Assembly (NCBI RefSeq): GCF_900091525.1
Contig: NZ_FMCU01000011.1
Coordinates: forward strand, 62,001-126,000
Direction of reading: 5' to 3'
Length of the DNA stretch: 64,000 bases
DNA from: Micromonospora matsumotoense
Lineage (GTDB): Bacteria; Actinomycetota; Actinomycetes; Mycobacteriales; Micromonosporaceae
The translations under genes were made by a program, and so were the position numbers. This document shows, one piece after another, positions 25,378 to 32,014 of the stretch (positions within the stretch are counted from its first letter, which is position 1; each line of letters starts with the position of its first letter). The notes below the pieces were generated by a model. That model was not told the origin of the DNA. It searched no databases and was given only the letters and a program-made list of their open reading frames with translations.

Positions 25378-26178
25378 ATGGCTGACGTACCAGATCCGCT
25401 CGCCGACTTCGTCGTTGCCGAGATTCGTCGGGCTCGGGGTGCCGCCGGCATGACGCAGGAGGCGTTCGGGCGGGGTGCCGGTTTCAGTGCGTCGCACGTC
25501 AGTGCCGTCGAGGGTGGCACGCGGGCCCTGACCCTGGACTTCATCAAGGGGGCCGACCGGGCGCTCAGCACCGGCGGACTCTTCGAGCGCCTGGTGAGCA
25601 AGCTCGGCACCCCGTCGTGGTTCCTGCCGTGGCTCGACGCCGAACGCAACGCGACCCAACTCAGGTACTTCGAGCCGAACCTGATCCCGGGCCTGTTGCA
25701 AACCGAGGCATACGCCCACGCGGTGCTGCGGCTCGATCCGCGTCTGACTGATAGCGAAGTGGATCGCCGGGTGGCAGGACGCATTGAACGACAACATGTC
25801 CTGGGCCGAGATGACCCACCACAGCTTGTCGCGGTGATTGACGGTAGCGCGGTCCACCGTGCCGGTGAGGGCTTCGAGAAACTGATGGCCGAGCAAATCA
25901 ACCACCTTGTAGCTTGTGCGGAACGACCGAATATCAGCATCCACGTCGTGCCTGTCGAAGTTGGTCTCTACGCCGGGCTTTCCGGTCCACTGTCGCTCGC
26001 GCACATGGGTGACGGCGGCTGGATTGGACACCTCGAAAGCCAGTTGGGCGGCGATGTGGTGAGCCAGCCGGCAGACCTGGCTACGCTCTTCGAACGGTGG
26101 GAGAGCATCCGAAACGAGGCGCTGCCACGACGGCAGTCGTTAAACCTGATCATGGGAGTAGCAGGCCAATGGACCTGA
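25378..26178 (+). CDS. helix-turn-helix regulator with DUF5753 domain
   Basis: A 266-residue XRE-type regulator. The HTH is in RRARGAAGMTQEAFGRGAGF followed by SASHVSAVEGGTRALTLDFI, and a DUF5753 domain fills the rest, with LRYFEPNLIPGLLQTEAYAH and VVPVEVGLYAGLSGPLSLAH. In actinobacteria such proteins pair with a DUF397 gene, as here, where the DUF397 start lies inside the end of this gene. Some family members act in toxin-antitoxin-like or developmental control, but the ligand and targets are not known. The codon usage is slightly less GC-rich than neighbouring housekeeping genes. Confidence 0.93.
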   Translation: MADVPDPLADFVVAEIRRARGAAGMTQEAFGRGAGFSASHVSAVEGGTRALTLDFIKGADRALSTGGLFERLVSKLGTPSWFLPWLDAERNATQLRYFEPNLIPGLLQTEAYAHAVLRLDPRLTDSEVDRRVAGRIERQHVLGRDDPPQLVAVIDGSAVHRAGEGFEKLMAEQINHLVACAERPNISIHVVPVEVGLYAGLSGPLSLAHMGDGGWIGHLESQLGGDVVSQPADLATLFERWESIRNEALPRRQSLNLIMGVAGQWT

Positions 26179-26360
26179 CTGACGCGCAGTGGCGCAAGTC
26201 CACCCGAAGTGGCACCAGCGGTGGAAACTGTGTCGAGGTCGCCGACAATCTTCCCGGTGCGGTCGCGGTCCGCGACTCCAAGGACCCGGACGGGCCGGCC
26301 CTGACGTTCGCGCCGCCCTCATGGCGCACGTTCGTCACCGGGTTGGCCGATCGCGCCTGA
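26169..26360 (+). CDS. DUF397 domain protein
   Basis: A 63-residue DUF397 protein: MDLTDAQWRKSTRSGTSGGN, then CVEVADNLPGAVAVRDSKDP and WRTFVTGLADRA. It overlaps the last 10 bases of the HTH/DUF5753 gene, so the two are co-translated. DUF397 proteins are thought to work with such HTH partners as a regulator/antagonist pair; direct evidence exists only for some members. A near-identical copy with a stop codon lies 1.8 kb downstream. Confidence 0.93.
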   Translation: MDLTDAQWRKSTRSGTSGGNCVEVADNLPGAVAVRDSKDPDGPALTFAPPSWRTFVTGLADRA

Positions 26361-26372
26361 CCGACCTGCACG

Positions 26373-26411
26373 GTGAGGTGCCTGCTCCGAGTTCCGGGGC
26401 AGGCACCTCAC
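26373..26411 (+). terminator. hairpin after DUF397 copy 1
   Basis: A 13-bp perfect stem (26373-26385 with 26399-26411) with a 13-base loop starts 13 bases after the DUF397 stop. The same structure with compensating base changes follows the second DUF397 copy, so the fold is under selection or was recently duplicated. Confidence 0.75.
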
Positions 26412-27226
26412 GCCAGCCGCCAGGAACTATGCGCACCGCCGTAGACCGACGCCTGTAGTAGGAATAGCGACGAACGCTCTGGGCGCCCTCGGGCCACCAG
26501 AGTTCTGGCTTCATCAATGAATGGCACCCGCCCGGGGATCGGGCCGGTGTCATTCATTCTTCGCCTCGGCCCACCGGCATGCCTGGCACACTGGCCGCCC
26601 ACCACGCCATACGCTGCGGCAGCACAGCCGGATCGTCACCCGTGACAGGTTCCGTAACTTGGCCTCGGCCCGTCTCGGCGTCCCCGGCGACGTACCGGTC
26701 AGACCCCAGAAGCGCCAAAGTGCCCCTCGGACCGCACGCGACGGGCTGACGGGGGCTCTCGGGGAGGTTCAGACGGCGGATGGCGAGCGGGGATCGACGC
26801 GGCGTTGGTCATGCGGCGGATCTCCTCGGCGTCGCGGGTGTTCTGTATGGGTCAGCCCGGGTCAGCTCCAGCCAGCAGGCGTACGTAGTTCGGATCGCTG
26901 GTACTCCAGCAGGAAGAGCCATCGCACACACGTTCTATCTGTCGGCGTGTCGGATCGGCGTTTCTAGCCTGCACCTTGCATGAAACGGCCAAATAGCTTT
27001 AATTCCGGCAGGCGGGAGGGTGGTGACGCGCCGGACACGCCGCCAACTTGACCGAAGCAGCCCAAGCGACTGCAATGTGAGAGCACATCTAGTAGTCACA
27101 CGGGCGTAAGTTGCCTACAGGTTGGGTTCGACTACCCGCCCCAGCCGACCCCTGCTCCTTGGCCGGGGGCGACCAGCGGACGTTGGGCTCTACAGGTGAC
27201 GGTAGCGGTGGGAACCGATACAGGGG
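26412..27226. other. 815-base stretch with no convincing gene
   Basis: Short open frames exist on both strands, but none has a family match, good codon bias and a ribosome site together. GC content drops near 26970-27080. The region holds hairpins and may carry fragments of older genes. Confidence 0.6.
26516..26558. repeat. 43-base inverted repeat
   Basis: Arms 26516-26528 and 26546-26558 pair over 13 bases with one G-U position. Inside is a second short GC palindrome. The arms are AT-richer (ATGAATG-like) than the rest of the region. It could be a terminator left from a lost gene or an end of a small element. Confidence 0.55.
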
Positions 27227-27340
27227 ATGGAGGGACTGACTGAAGCCGAAGTTCTTGACGGCTTACTAACCGGCTCTCTGCATGACCTAAGGGCTCGTCC
27301 CCCCGCGCGCGGGGACGAGACGGAGGCCCCGCAGATCTGA
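27227..27340 (+). CDS. possible small ORF (37 residues), acidic peptide
   Basis: ATG at 27227 opens a frame encoding MEGLTEAEVLDGLLTGSLHD and then RARPPARGDETEAPQI. The codon usage is less GC3-biased than in housekeeping genes. The frame ends 11 bases before the start of the next small ORF, which has a strong ribosome site. A CRISPR-repeat-like hairpin (27294-27319) lies within it. No homolog recognised; it could be a leader or a fragment. Confidence 0.35.
   Translation: MEGLTEAEVLDGLLTGSLHDLRARPPARGDETEAPQI
27294..27319. repeat. hairpin resembling a single type I-E CRISPR repeat
   Basis: Perfect 9-bp arms (27294-27302 with 27311-27319) enclose an 8-base CG-rich loop. The CCCCGCGCGCGGGG-like core is reminiscent of actinobacterial type I-E repeats, but there is one copy only, and no spacer array or cas gene. 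Confidence 0.6.
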
Positions 27341-27351
27341 GGAGGTGGTTA

Positions 27352-27513
27352 GTGGCGAAGCACAGAGCACGGCCTTCGGGCCACGGTCCGCAAGCTGGCA
27401 TTAGCCGGTGGCAGCGTGCGGGCGAGGGCACAGCAACCCTGCTGAAGGTCCTCTATTGGATGGCGATGCTGGTCAACATCCTGACCGGGATCGCCGGGGG
27501 CGGGCCCACCTGA
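27352..27513 (+). CDS. possible small membrane protein (53 residues)
   Basis: GTG at 27352 is preceded by GGAGGTGG at 27341-27348, one of the clearest ribosome sites in the window. The product has a basic N-terminus (MAKHRARPSGHGPQAGISRW) and one hydrophobic helix of about 20 residues (LLKVLYWMAMLVNILTGIAG), ending GGGPT. It would be a single-pass inner membrane micro-protein. A possible short hairpin follows the stop. I know of no family; the ribosome site, the helix and the upstream mini-ORF are the support. Confidence 0.5.
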   Translation: MAKHRARPSGHGPQAGISRWQRAGEGTATLLKVLYWMAMLVNILTGIAGGGPT

Positions 27514-27605
27514 CCTAACAGGCCAGGTGAACCCACTCCAGCGTTGTCAAGCCGTCGCTCGGGCCTGGACAGTTGCGAGCGTCGGCCGCGTATCGCTCTG
27601 CATCG

Positions 27606-27622
27606 CGTTGTAACACGTTGTA
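27606..27622. promoter_or_regulatory. operator-like direct repeat CGTTGTA
   Basis: Two copies of CGTTGTA (27606-27612 and 27616-27622) are spaced 10 bases start to start, one helical turn. Flanking ACACG and CGTGACA give partial dyad character. The spacing suits a dimeric repressor of GntR or Lrp type. No obvious target gene starts nearby. Confidence 0.3.
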
Positions 27623-27722
27623 CGTGACAGCTCGATACAAAGCGAGTCTACGGCGAGACTGCCCGATGGGCTGGAATGAGTCAACACACGGTGTTGTGTG
27701 TCTCCGGCCTTGGGCGTCGCCC

Positions 27723-27756
27723 AGAGCGGGGCGGTGATCTTTCACCGCCCCGCTCT
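27723..27756. terminator. strong 15-bp hairpin with TCTT loop
   Basis: Arms 27723-27737 and 27742-27756 are perfectly complementary, with a 4-base loop and a pyrimidine-rich run (GTCTCCTCCT) on the plus-strand side. It is almost certainly a terminator, yet no intact gene ends next to it on either side. That suggests a gene was lost here. Confidence 0.8.
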
Positions 27757-27764
27757 GTCTCCTC

Positions 27765-27905
27765 CTAGCTGGCGCGGTCCGTTGCCCAAGCGGTGAGGTC
27801 TTCGCGGGCGTAGACGTCGGCGGTCCCCCGCTTTTCTCGCGGCGTCGGAACGCTGCCTACGCGCCGCTGAAGACGTTCCTGGATGGGGAATCTGAGCCAC
27901 CAGCC
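27765..27905 (-). pseudogene. possible remnant of a small DNA-binding (excisionase/HTH-like) gene
   Basis: On the minus strand the frame ending at 27765 reads PREKRGTADVYAREDLTAWA, like the C-terminus of small excisionase/MerR-type HTH proteins ('-vYaReDLeaWl-' ends). The N-terminal side reads MPVSRLVAQIPHP in a different frame, which suggests a frameshift. It ends just before the strong hairpin at 27723-27756, as a real gene would. The call rests on this short resemblance alone. Confidence 0.3.
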
Positions 27906-27949
27906 GGGACACCGGCATCTGGCCGAAAGCCTGCGAGAGGGGACAACCC

Positions 27950-28141
27950 GTGAGACTGACTGATGCGCGGTGGCGCAAGTCCGCCCGAAGTGGCACCAGC
28001 GGTGGAAACTGTGTCGAGGTTGCCGACAACCTTCCCGGTGCGGTCGCCGTGCGCGACTCCTAGGACCCGGACGGGCCGGCACTGACGTTCGCGCAGGCCT
28101 CATGGCGCACGTTCGTCACCGGGTTGGCCGATCGCGCCTGA
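27950..28141 (+). pseudogene. DUF397 copy 2, broken by an amber codon
   Basis: From GTG at 27950 the frame reads RLTDARWRKSARSGTSGGN and CVEVADNLPGAVAVRDS, as in the intact copy at 26169, then meets TAG at 28061-28063 where the intact gene has AAG (Lys). After the stop the frame continues in register to a TGA at 28139-28141, exactly the same length as the intact copy (64 codons). A one-base change therefore explains the loss. No HTH/DUF5753 partner gene remains in front of it. A matching hairpin follows at 28156-28192. Confidence 0.88.
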
Positions 28142-28155
28142 CCGACTTGCCCCGA

Positions 28156-28192
28156 CGAAGCGCCTGCCCAGAGTCTCGCAGCAGGCGCTTCG
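28156..28192 (+). terminator. hairpin after DUF397 copy 2
   Basis: A 12-bp stem (28156-28167 with 28181-28192) with a 13-base loop, at the same distance from the DUF397 end as in copy 1. Two stem positions differ from copy 1 on both arms, so pairing is kept. Confidence 0.72.
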
Positions 28193-28630
28193 CGTTGAGG
28201 ACCAACTGGCAGGCCCACACCGTGTTGACCCGCCCTCGGCCGGTGGACCAACGCGGCGGCCGTCTTTCCCGCTCGGCGCTGACCGGGTCGACCGGACAAC
28301 ATCCCGCTGACAGCCTCATGCCCCTCAGGCATGAATATGACTGCTGGGCATACTCGCCTGAGGGAACACATGCTCCCGAGCACCCCTCACCGAACGTGAT
28401 CTGCCGTCACCCCTCCCACGTCGGTCTTCTCCACCGACCGGTTACTGCACCCCCGACCCGCCGCAGCCCGCGCACCGACCCGGCCGCTCGAAGACGCAGT
28501 CGATCATCGACGGGAGTGGCGACGAGGCCAGCGCAGAGCACTCCAGGCCGGCGGGAAGCGACAGGCTGGTGCGCCGAACGTCGGTAGCCACCGACCACCC
28601 CCACGGGGTGCCGCCCGAAGGCCCAACCGG
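28193..28630. other. 438-base stretch without a gene
   Basis: No frame here has family resemblance or a ribosome site. It contains the inverted repeat at 28322-28364 and ends at the DUF4192 stop. Confidence 0.6.
28322..28364. repeat. inverted repeat CCCTCAGGC ... GCCTGAGGG
   Basis: Perfect 9-base arms (28322-28330, 28356-28364) flank 25 bases of AT-richer sequence containing ATGAATATGACTGC and GGGCATACTC. It might be an operator, a terminator or the end of an element. No gene starts directly after it. Confidence 0.5.
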
Positions 28631-29677
28631 TCAGCGACGGCGGCGGGGACGACGACGGCGGAGGCGCAGCACTCCCGGCTCGGTCACGGCCGGCCACCCG
28701 TCCAGGTCGGACGGTGGCACACCGCGCCGGAGCAGGTCGTCGAGGATCTGGGCGAGGGTGTAGTCGGGGCGGATAGTCAGCGCCCGTTCCAGCGCCACGG
28801 CGGCGAGCGCGCCCTGGCCGGCCCGCCAGGCGGCGAAGGCGAGCAGGCAGGCCGGGGCGGGGACCAGCTCCTCCTCGGTGCGGCGCAGCACCTCACTCCA
28901 GAAGGTGATGTCCTCCTCGCGCCCGTCGGTGCGTTCCCACGCGTGGTCGCGTACCGGCAGGTGGGTCAGGAGCAGGGTCAGCCAGGCCACCTCGTCGTCG
29001 GTGAGCCGCTCACTGCGTCGGTGCCGGCGCTGCGCCTGCCGTACCGCTGCCACGCCGGACTTCCGGATCGTCCGTTCGCCGAACTCATCGGTGGCGGGGG
29101 CCGCTTCCAACTGTTGGAGCAGGCGTCGTTCGGCCCGGTCGCCGGCCCGGCGCAGCGCGACCCGGTCGATCCCCTCGGCGGGGGCGACCTGGGCGGTGAG
29201 CGCCGCCCGGTCGGGGAGCGCCACCTGACCGGCGTAGACCGCCGCCGCAGCGACCTGGCTGACGTCCGGGTCGTACGGGGTGCCGTCGGGTGGGCAGCAG
29301 TCCGGCGCTTCGCAGAGGTACGACCAGTAGCGGCGATCCGTGACGCGCAGCGCGTCGAGCACGGGCAGCCCGATGGCGACCAGCGCCGACCGGACGGCGT
29401 CCACCGTCGGGGTGACCCGTTCGGGCGGGCCGAAGCCGATGACGGTGGTGGATTCGGCGTCCTGCCGGCCGATGACGTCGCCGAGATGTCGCGCCGGCAG
29501 CGTCGGGTCGGCGCCCGGTTCGGGCAGGTCGGCACGGGCGGCGAAGACGATCCGCCGGCCCCGCATCGCCACCACCACGATGCTGTCGGTGGGATGGAAG
29601 CCGATCAGGTACGGCACGGCGGTGATCAGGTCGGCGGGGGAGCGGACGGTGAGCCGGGGGCGGTCGGTCGCGTTCAT
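28631..29677 (-). CDS. DUF4192 domain-containing protein
   Basis: A 348-residue protein of the actinobacterial DUF4192 family, function unknown. The N-terminal signature is clear: LTVRSPADLITAVPYLIGFH followed by PTDSIVVVAMRGRRIVFAAR. Later family parts are YWSYLCEAPDCCPPDGTPYD with a Cys pair, and FAAWRAGQGALAAVALERAL with DYTLAQILDDLLRRGVPP. It ends in an Arg-rich tail. A start at ATG 29677 agrees with the family. Two DnaA-box-like sites lie 42-68 bases upstream, in the region it shares with the kinase-like gene. Confidence 0.9.
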   Translation of the reverse strand: MNATDRPRLTVRSPADLITAVPYLIGFHPTDSIVVVAMRGRRIVFAARADLPEPGADPTLPARHLGDVIGRQDAESTTVIGFGPPERVTPTVDAVRSALVAIGLPVLDALRVTDRRYWSYLCEAPDCCPPDGTPYDPDVSQVAAAAVYAGQVALPDRAALTAQVAPAEGIDRVALRRAGDRAERRLLQQLEAAPATDEFGERTIRKSGVAAVRQAQRRHRRSERLTDDEVAWLTLLLTHLPVRDHAWERTDGREEDITFWSEVLRRTEEELVPAPACLLAFAAWRAGQGALAAVALERALTIRPDYTLAQILDDLLRRGVPPSDLDGWPAVTEPGVLRLRRRRPRRRR

Positions 29678-29718
29678 GTCCGGCAGCCTGCGGCGGGCGG
29701 TAATGCCCTCGACAGGCC

Positions 29719-29745
29719 CTGTGGACGACACGCGACTTATCCACA
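29719..29745. promoter_or_regulatory. pair of DnaA-box-like 9-mers
   Basis: CTGTGGACG (29719-29727) and TTATCCACA (29737-29745), spaced 18 bases start to start, lie between the divergent DUF4192 and fructosamine-kinase-like genes. The second is a perfect classical DnaA box, the first one or two bases off on the other strand. They could also act as other regulatory sites. Confidence 0.4.
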
Positions 29746-29830
29746 GATACGGAGAGTATTGGTGCAGGTAGCCGCGATTTCGGAGGTCACACGGCCCACC
29801 GGGGTCGGCGGGAGCGGCTACCTTGCGCTG

Positions 29831-30745
29831 ATGGACCTGGCGTACCTGCGGGCGCACCCGGAGCACCTGCCCACCTTCCTGACCCACCAGCGCATCCGGG
29901 AGACCCCGGTGGCCGGTGGGGACAGCTGCGCGGCCTCCCGGTTGACCCTGGACGACGGCCACTCGGTCTTCACCAAGACCTGGCCGGAGCGGGCCGGCCG
30001 GCCGGTGCCGGCGGGCTTCTTCGACACCGAGGCCGCCGGGCTGCGCTGGCTGCGCGAGGCCGGCGCGCTGGCCGTACCGGAGGTGGTGGTGGCGCTGCCG
30101 GAGCTGCTGGCGCTCGACTGGGTCGACCCCGGCGAGCCGACGCCCGGGGCGGCCGAGCGGTTCGGTCGGGAGCTGGCCGACACCCACCGGGCCGGTGCGG
30201 CCGGGTTCGGGGCGGCCTGGCCCGGGTTCATCGGCACGCTTCCGCAGGACAACACCCCGGACGACGGGCCGTGGCCGGACTGGTTCGCCCGGCGGCGGCT
30301 CCTGCCGTACCTGCGGATGTCGGTCGACGGCGGTGCGCTCGACGGCGCGGACGCCGCGCTGGTGGAGCAGGTGGTGGCGCGGGTCGGCGAGTTCGGCGGC
30401 GACGAGCCGCCGGCCAGGGTGCACGGCGACCTGTGGCCGGGCAACCTGCTCTGGGGCGCGGACGACCGGGTGTGGCTGGTGGACCCGGCGGCGCACGGCG
30501 GGCACCGGGAGACGGACCTGGCCCAACTGGCGCTCTTCGGTGGTCCGCCGCACCACGACCGGATCATGGCCGGCTACCGGGAGGCGTGGCCGCTCGCCGA
30601 CGGCTGGCCCGAACGGGTCCCGCTGCACCAGCTGCACCTGTTGCTCGTGCACACCGCGCTGTTCGGTGGGGCGTACCGCGATGCGGTCGTCGGTGCCGCC
30701 CGAACGGCGCTGCGGGGCGTCGGCCGCGCTACGGTCGACGGGTGA
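29831..30745 (+). CDS. fructosamine-3-kinase-like / aminoglycoside phosphotransferase-fold protein
   Basis: A 304-residue kinase of the fructosamine-kinase family, which phosphorylates ketoamines on glycated proteins or small amines. The Brenner-like catalytic loop is VHGDLWPGNLLWGADDRVWL, followed by VDPAAHGGHRETDLAQLALF, the metal-binding Asp block. The N-terminal part contains GGDSCAASRLTLDDGHSVFT with a lysine for ATP (KTWPER). A TACCTT box at 29819-29824, 6 bases before the ATG, points to a leaderless start. Its stop overlaps moaA (GTGA), so it is co-expressed with the Mo cofactor genes. Confidence 0.9.
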   Translation: MDLAYLRAHPEHLPTFLTHQRIRETPVAGGDSCAASRLTLDDGHSVFTKTWPERAGRPVPAGFFDTEAAGLRWLREAGALAVPEVVVALPELLALDWVDPGEPTPGAAERFGRELADTHRAGAAGFGAAWPGFIGTLPQDNTPDDGPWPDWFARRRLLPYLRMSVDGGALDGADAALVEQVVARVGEFGGDEPPARVHGDLWPGNLLWGADDRVWLVDPAAHGGHRETDLAQLALFGGPPHHDRIMAGYREAWPLADGWPERVPLHQLHLLLVHTALFGGAYRDAVVGAARTALRGVGRATVDG

Positions 30746-31755
30746 CCGCCGCCCCGACGACCGCCGGCGTCCTCGTCGACCGGTACGGCCGGATCGCCCG
30801 GGACCTGCGTGTGTCGCTGACCGACAAGTGCAACCTGCGCTGCACCTACTGCATGCCGGCGGAAGGGCTGCCCTGGCTGGCCGGGCCGCAGTTGCTCACC
30901 GACCAGGAGATCGTCCGGCTGGTCCGGGTCGCGGTGCAGCGGCTCGGGGTGACCGAGGTGCGGTTCACCGGCGGCGAGCCGCTGATCCGGCCGGGGTTGG
31001 TCGGCATCGTCGCCGCCGTGGCCGCGCTCACCCCCCGGCCCCGGATCTCGCTGACCACCAACGGCCTCGGGCTGGACCGGCTCGCCCCGGCGCTGCGCGA
31101 CGCCGGGCTGGACCGGGTGAACGTGTCGCTGGACACCCTGGACGCGACCCGGTTCGCCGCGTTGACCCGGCGGGACCGGCTGGGCGACGTGCTCGCCGGG
31201 CTGGCCGGGGCCGCCGCCGCCGGGCTCACCCCGGTCAAGGTCAACTCGGTGCTGATGCGCGGGGTGAACGACGACGAGGCACCGGCCCTGCTGCGGTTCG
31301 CCCTCGACCACGGCTACGAGCTGCGGTTCATCGAGCAGATGCCGCTGGACGCCCAGCACGGCTGGGACCGGGCCACGATGGTCACCGCCGACGAGATCCT
31401 GGCGTCACTGGCCGCCGAGTTCCCGCTCACCGCCGACCCGGCCGCGCGGGGTGCCGCCCCGGCCGAGACCTGGCTGGTCGACGGCGGCCCGGCCCGGGTC
31501 GGGGTGATCGGCTCGGTGACCCGGCCGTTCTGCGGCGACTGCGACCGGACCCGGCTCACCGCCGACGGTCAGATCCGCAACTGCCTGTTCGCCACCGAGG
31601 AGTCCGACCTGCGCGGCGCGTTGCGGGCCGGCGCGGACGACACCGAACTGGCCCGGCGCTGGCAGGCCGCCACGGTGGTCAAGCGGGCCGGGCACGGCAT
31701 CGACGACCCGACGTTCCTGCAACCCGTCCGGCCCATGTCGGCGATCGGCGGCTGA
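30742..31755 (+). CDS. moaA: GTP 3',8-cyclase MoaA
   Basis: A 337-residue radical-SAM enzyme that starts molybdopterin synthesis by rearranging GTP. The SAM-binding Cys30, Cys34 and Cys37 are in TDKCNLRCTYCMPAEGL, with the ECRFTGGEP-type segment as VRFTGGEPLIRPGL. The C-terminal cluster block is PFCGDCDRTRLTADGQIRNC. The protein ends in Gly-Gly, as functional MoaA does. The GTG at 30742 overlaps the kinase-like stop. moaD follows after one base, so moaA-moaD are tightly coupled. Confidence 0.96.
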   Translation: MTAAPTTAGVLVDRYGRIARDLRVSLTDKCNLRCTYCMPAEGLPWLAGPQLLTDQEIVRLVRVAVQRLGVTEVRFTGGEPLIRPGLVGIVAAVAALTPRPRISLTTNGLGLDRLAPALRDAGLDRVNVSLDTLDATRFAALTRRDRLGDVLAGLAGAAAAGLTPVKVNSVLMRGVNDDEAPALLRFALDHGYELRFIEQMPLDAQHGWDRATMVTADEILASLAAEFPLTADPAARGAAPAETWLVDGGPARVGVIGSVTRPFCGDCDRTRLTADGQIRNCLFATEESDLRGALRAGADDTELARRWQAATVVKRAGHGIDDPTFLQPVRPMSAIGG

Positions 31756-31756
31756 G

Positions 31757-32002
31757 GTGGACCTCACCGTCCGGTACTTCGCCGGGGCACGGGCCGCCGC
31801 CGGCCGCAGCGAGGAGACCGCAGCTGCGGGGCAGTCGTTGGACGAACTGCTCGGTGAACTCGCCCACCGGCACGGCCCCCGGCTGGCCGCGGTGCTCCAG
31901 GTGGCGAGCTTCCTGGTCGACGGGGTGGCCTGCCATGATCGGCAGACGCCGTTGCCGGCCGGGGCCACGATCGACGTGCTGCCTCCCTTCGCGGGCGGCT
32001 GA
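31757..32002 (+). CDS. moaD: molybdopterin synthase sulfur carrier subunit MoaD
   Basis: An 81-residue MoaD/ThiS-fold protein: MDLTVRYFAGARAAAGRSEE at the start and ATIDVLPPFAGG at the end. The terminal Gly-Gly is thiocarboxylated and delivers sulfur to precursor Z within the MoaD2E2 synthase. Its catalytic partner MoaE is encoded 14 kb away in this window. It starts one base after moaA. Confidence 0.93.
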   Translation: MDLTVRYFAGARAAAGRSEETAAAGQSLDELLGELAHRHGPRLAAVLQVASFLVDGVACHDRQTPLPAGATIDVLPPFAGG

Positions 32003-32014
32003 GGAAGGGCTGCC

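Noticed and set aside
26780-26983. 67-residue plus-strand gene in the gap after DUF397
   Set aside because: No ribosome site, no family; composition is not gene-like.
27118-27150. tRNA 3' end (GGGTTCGACTACCC-like T-arm)
   Set aside because: The stem pairs over only 3-4 bases and no acceptor, D or anticodon arm could be built upstream.
27294-27319. CRISPR array of type I-E
   Set aside because: Only one repeat-like hairpin; no second copy at spacer distance, no cas genes.
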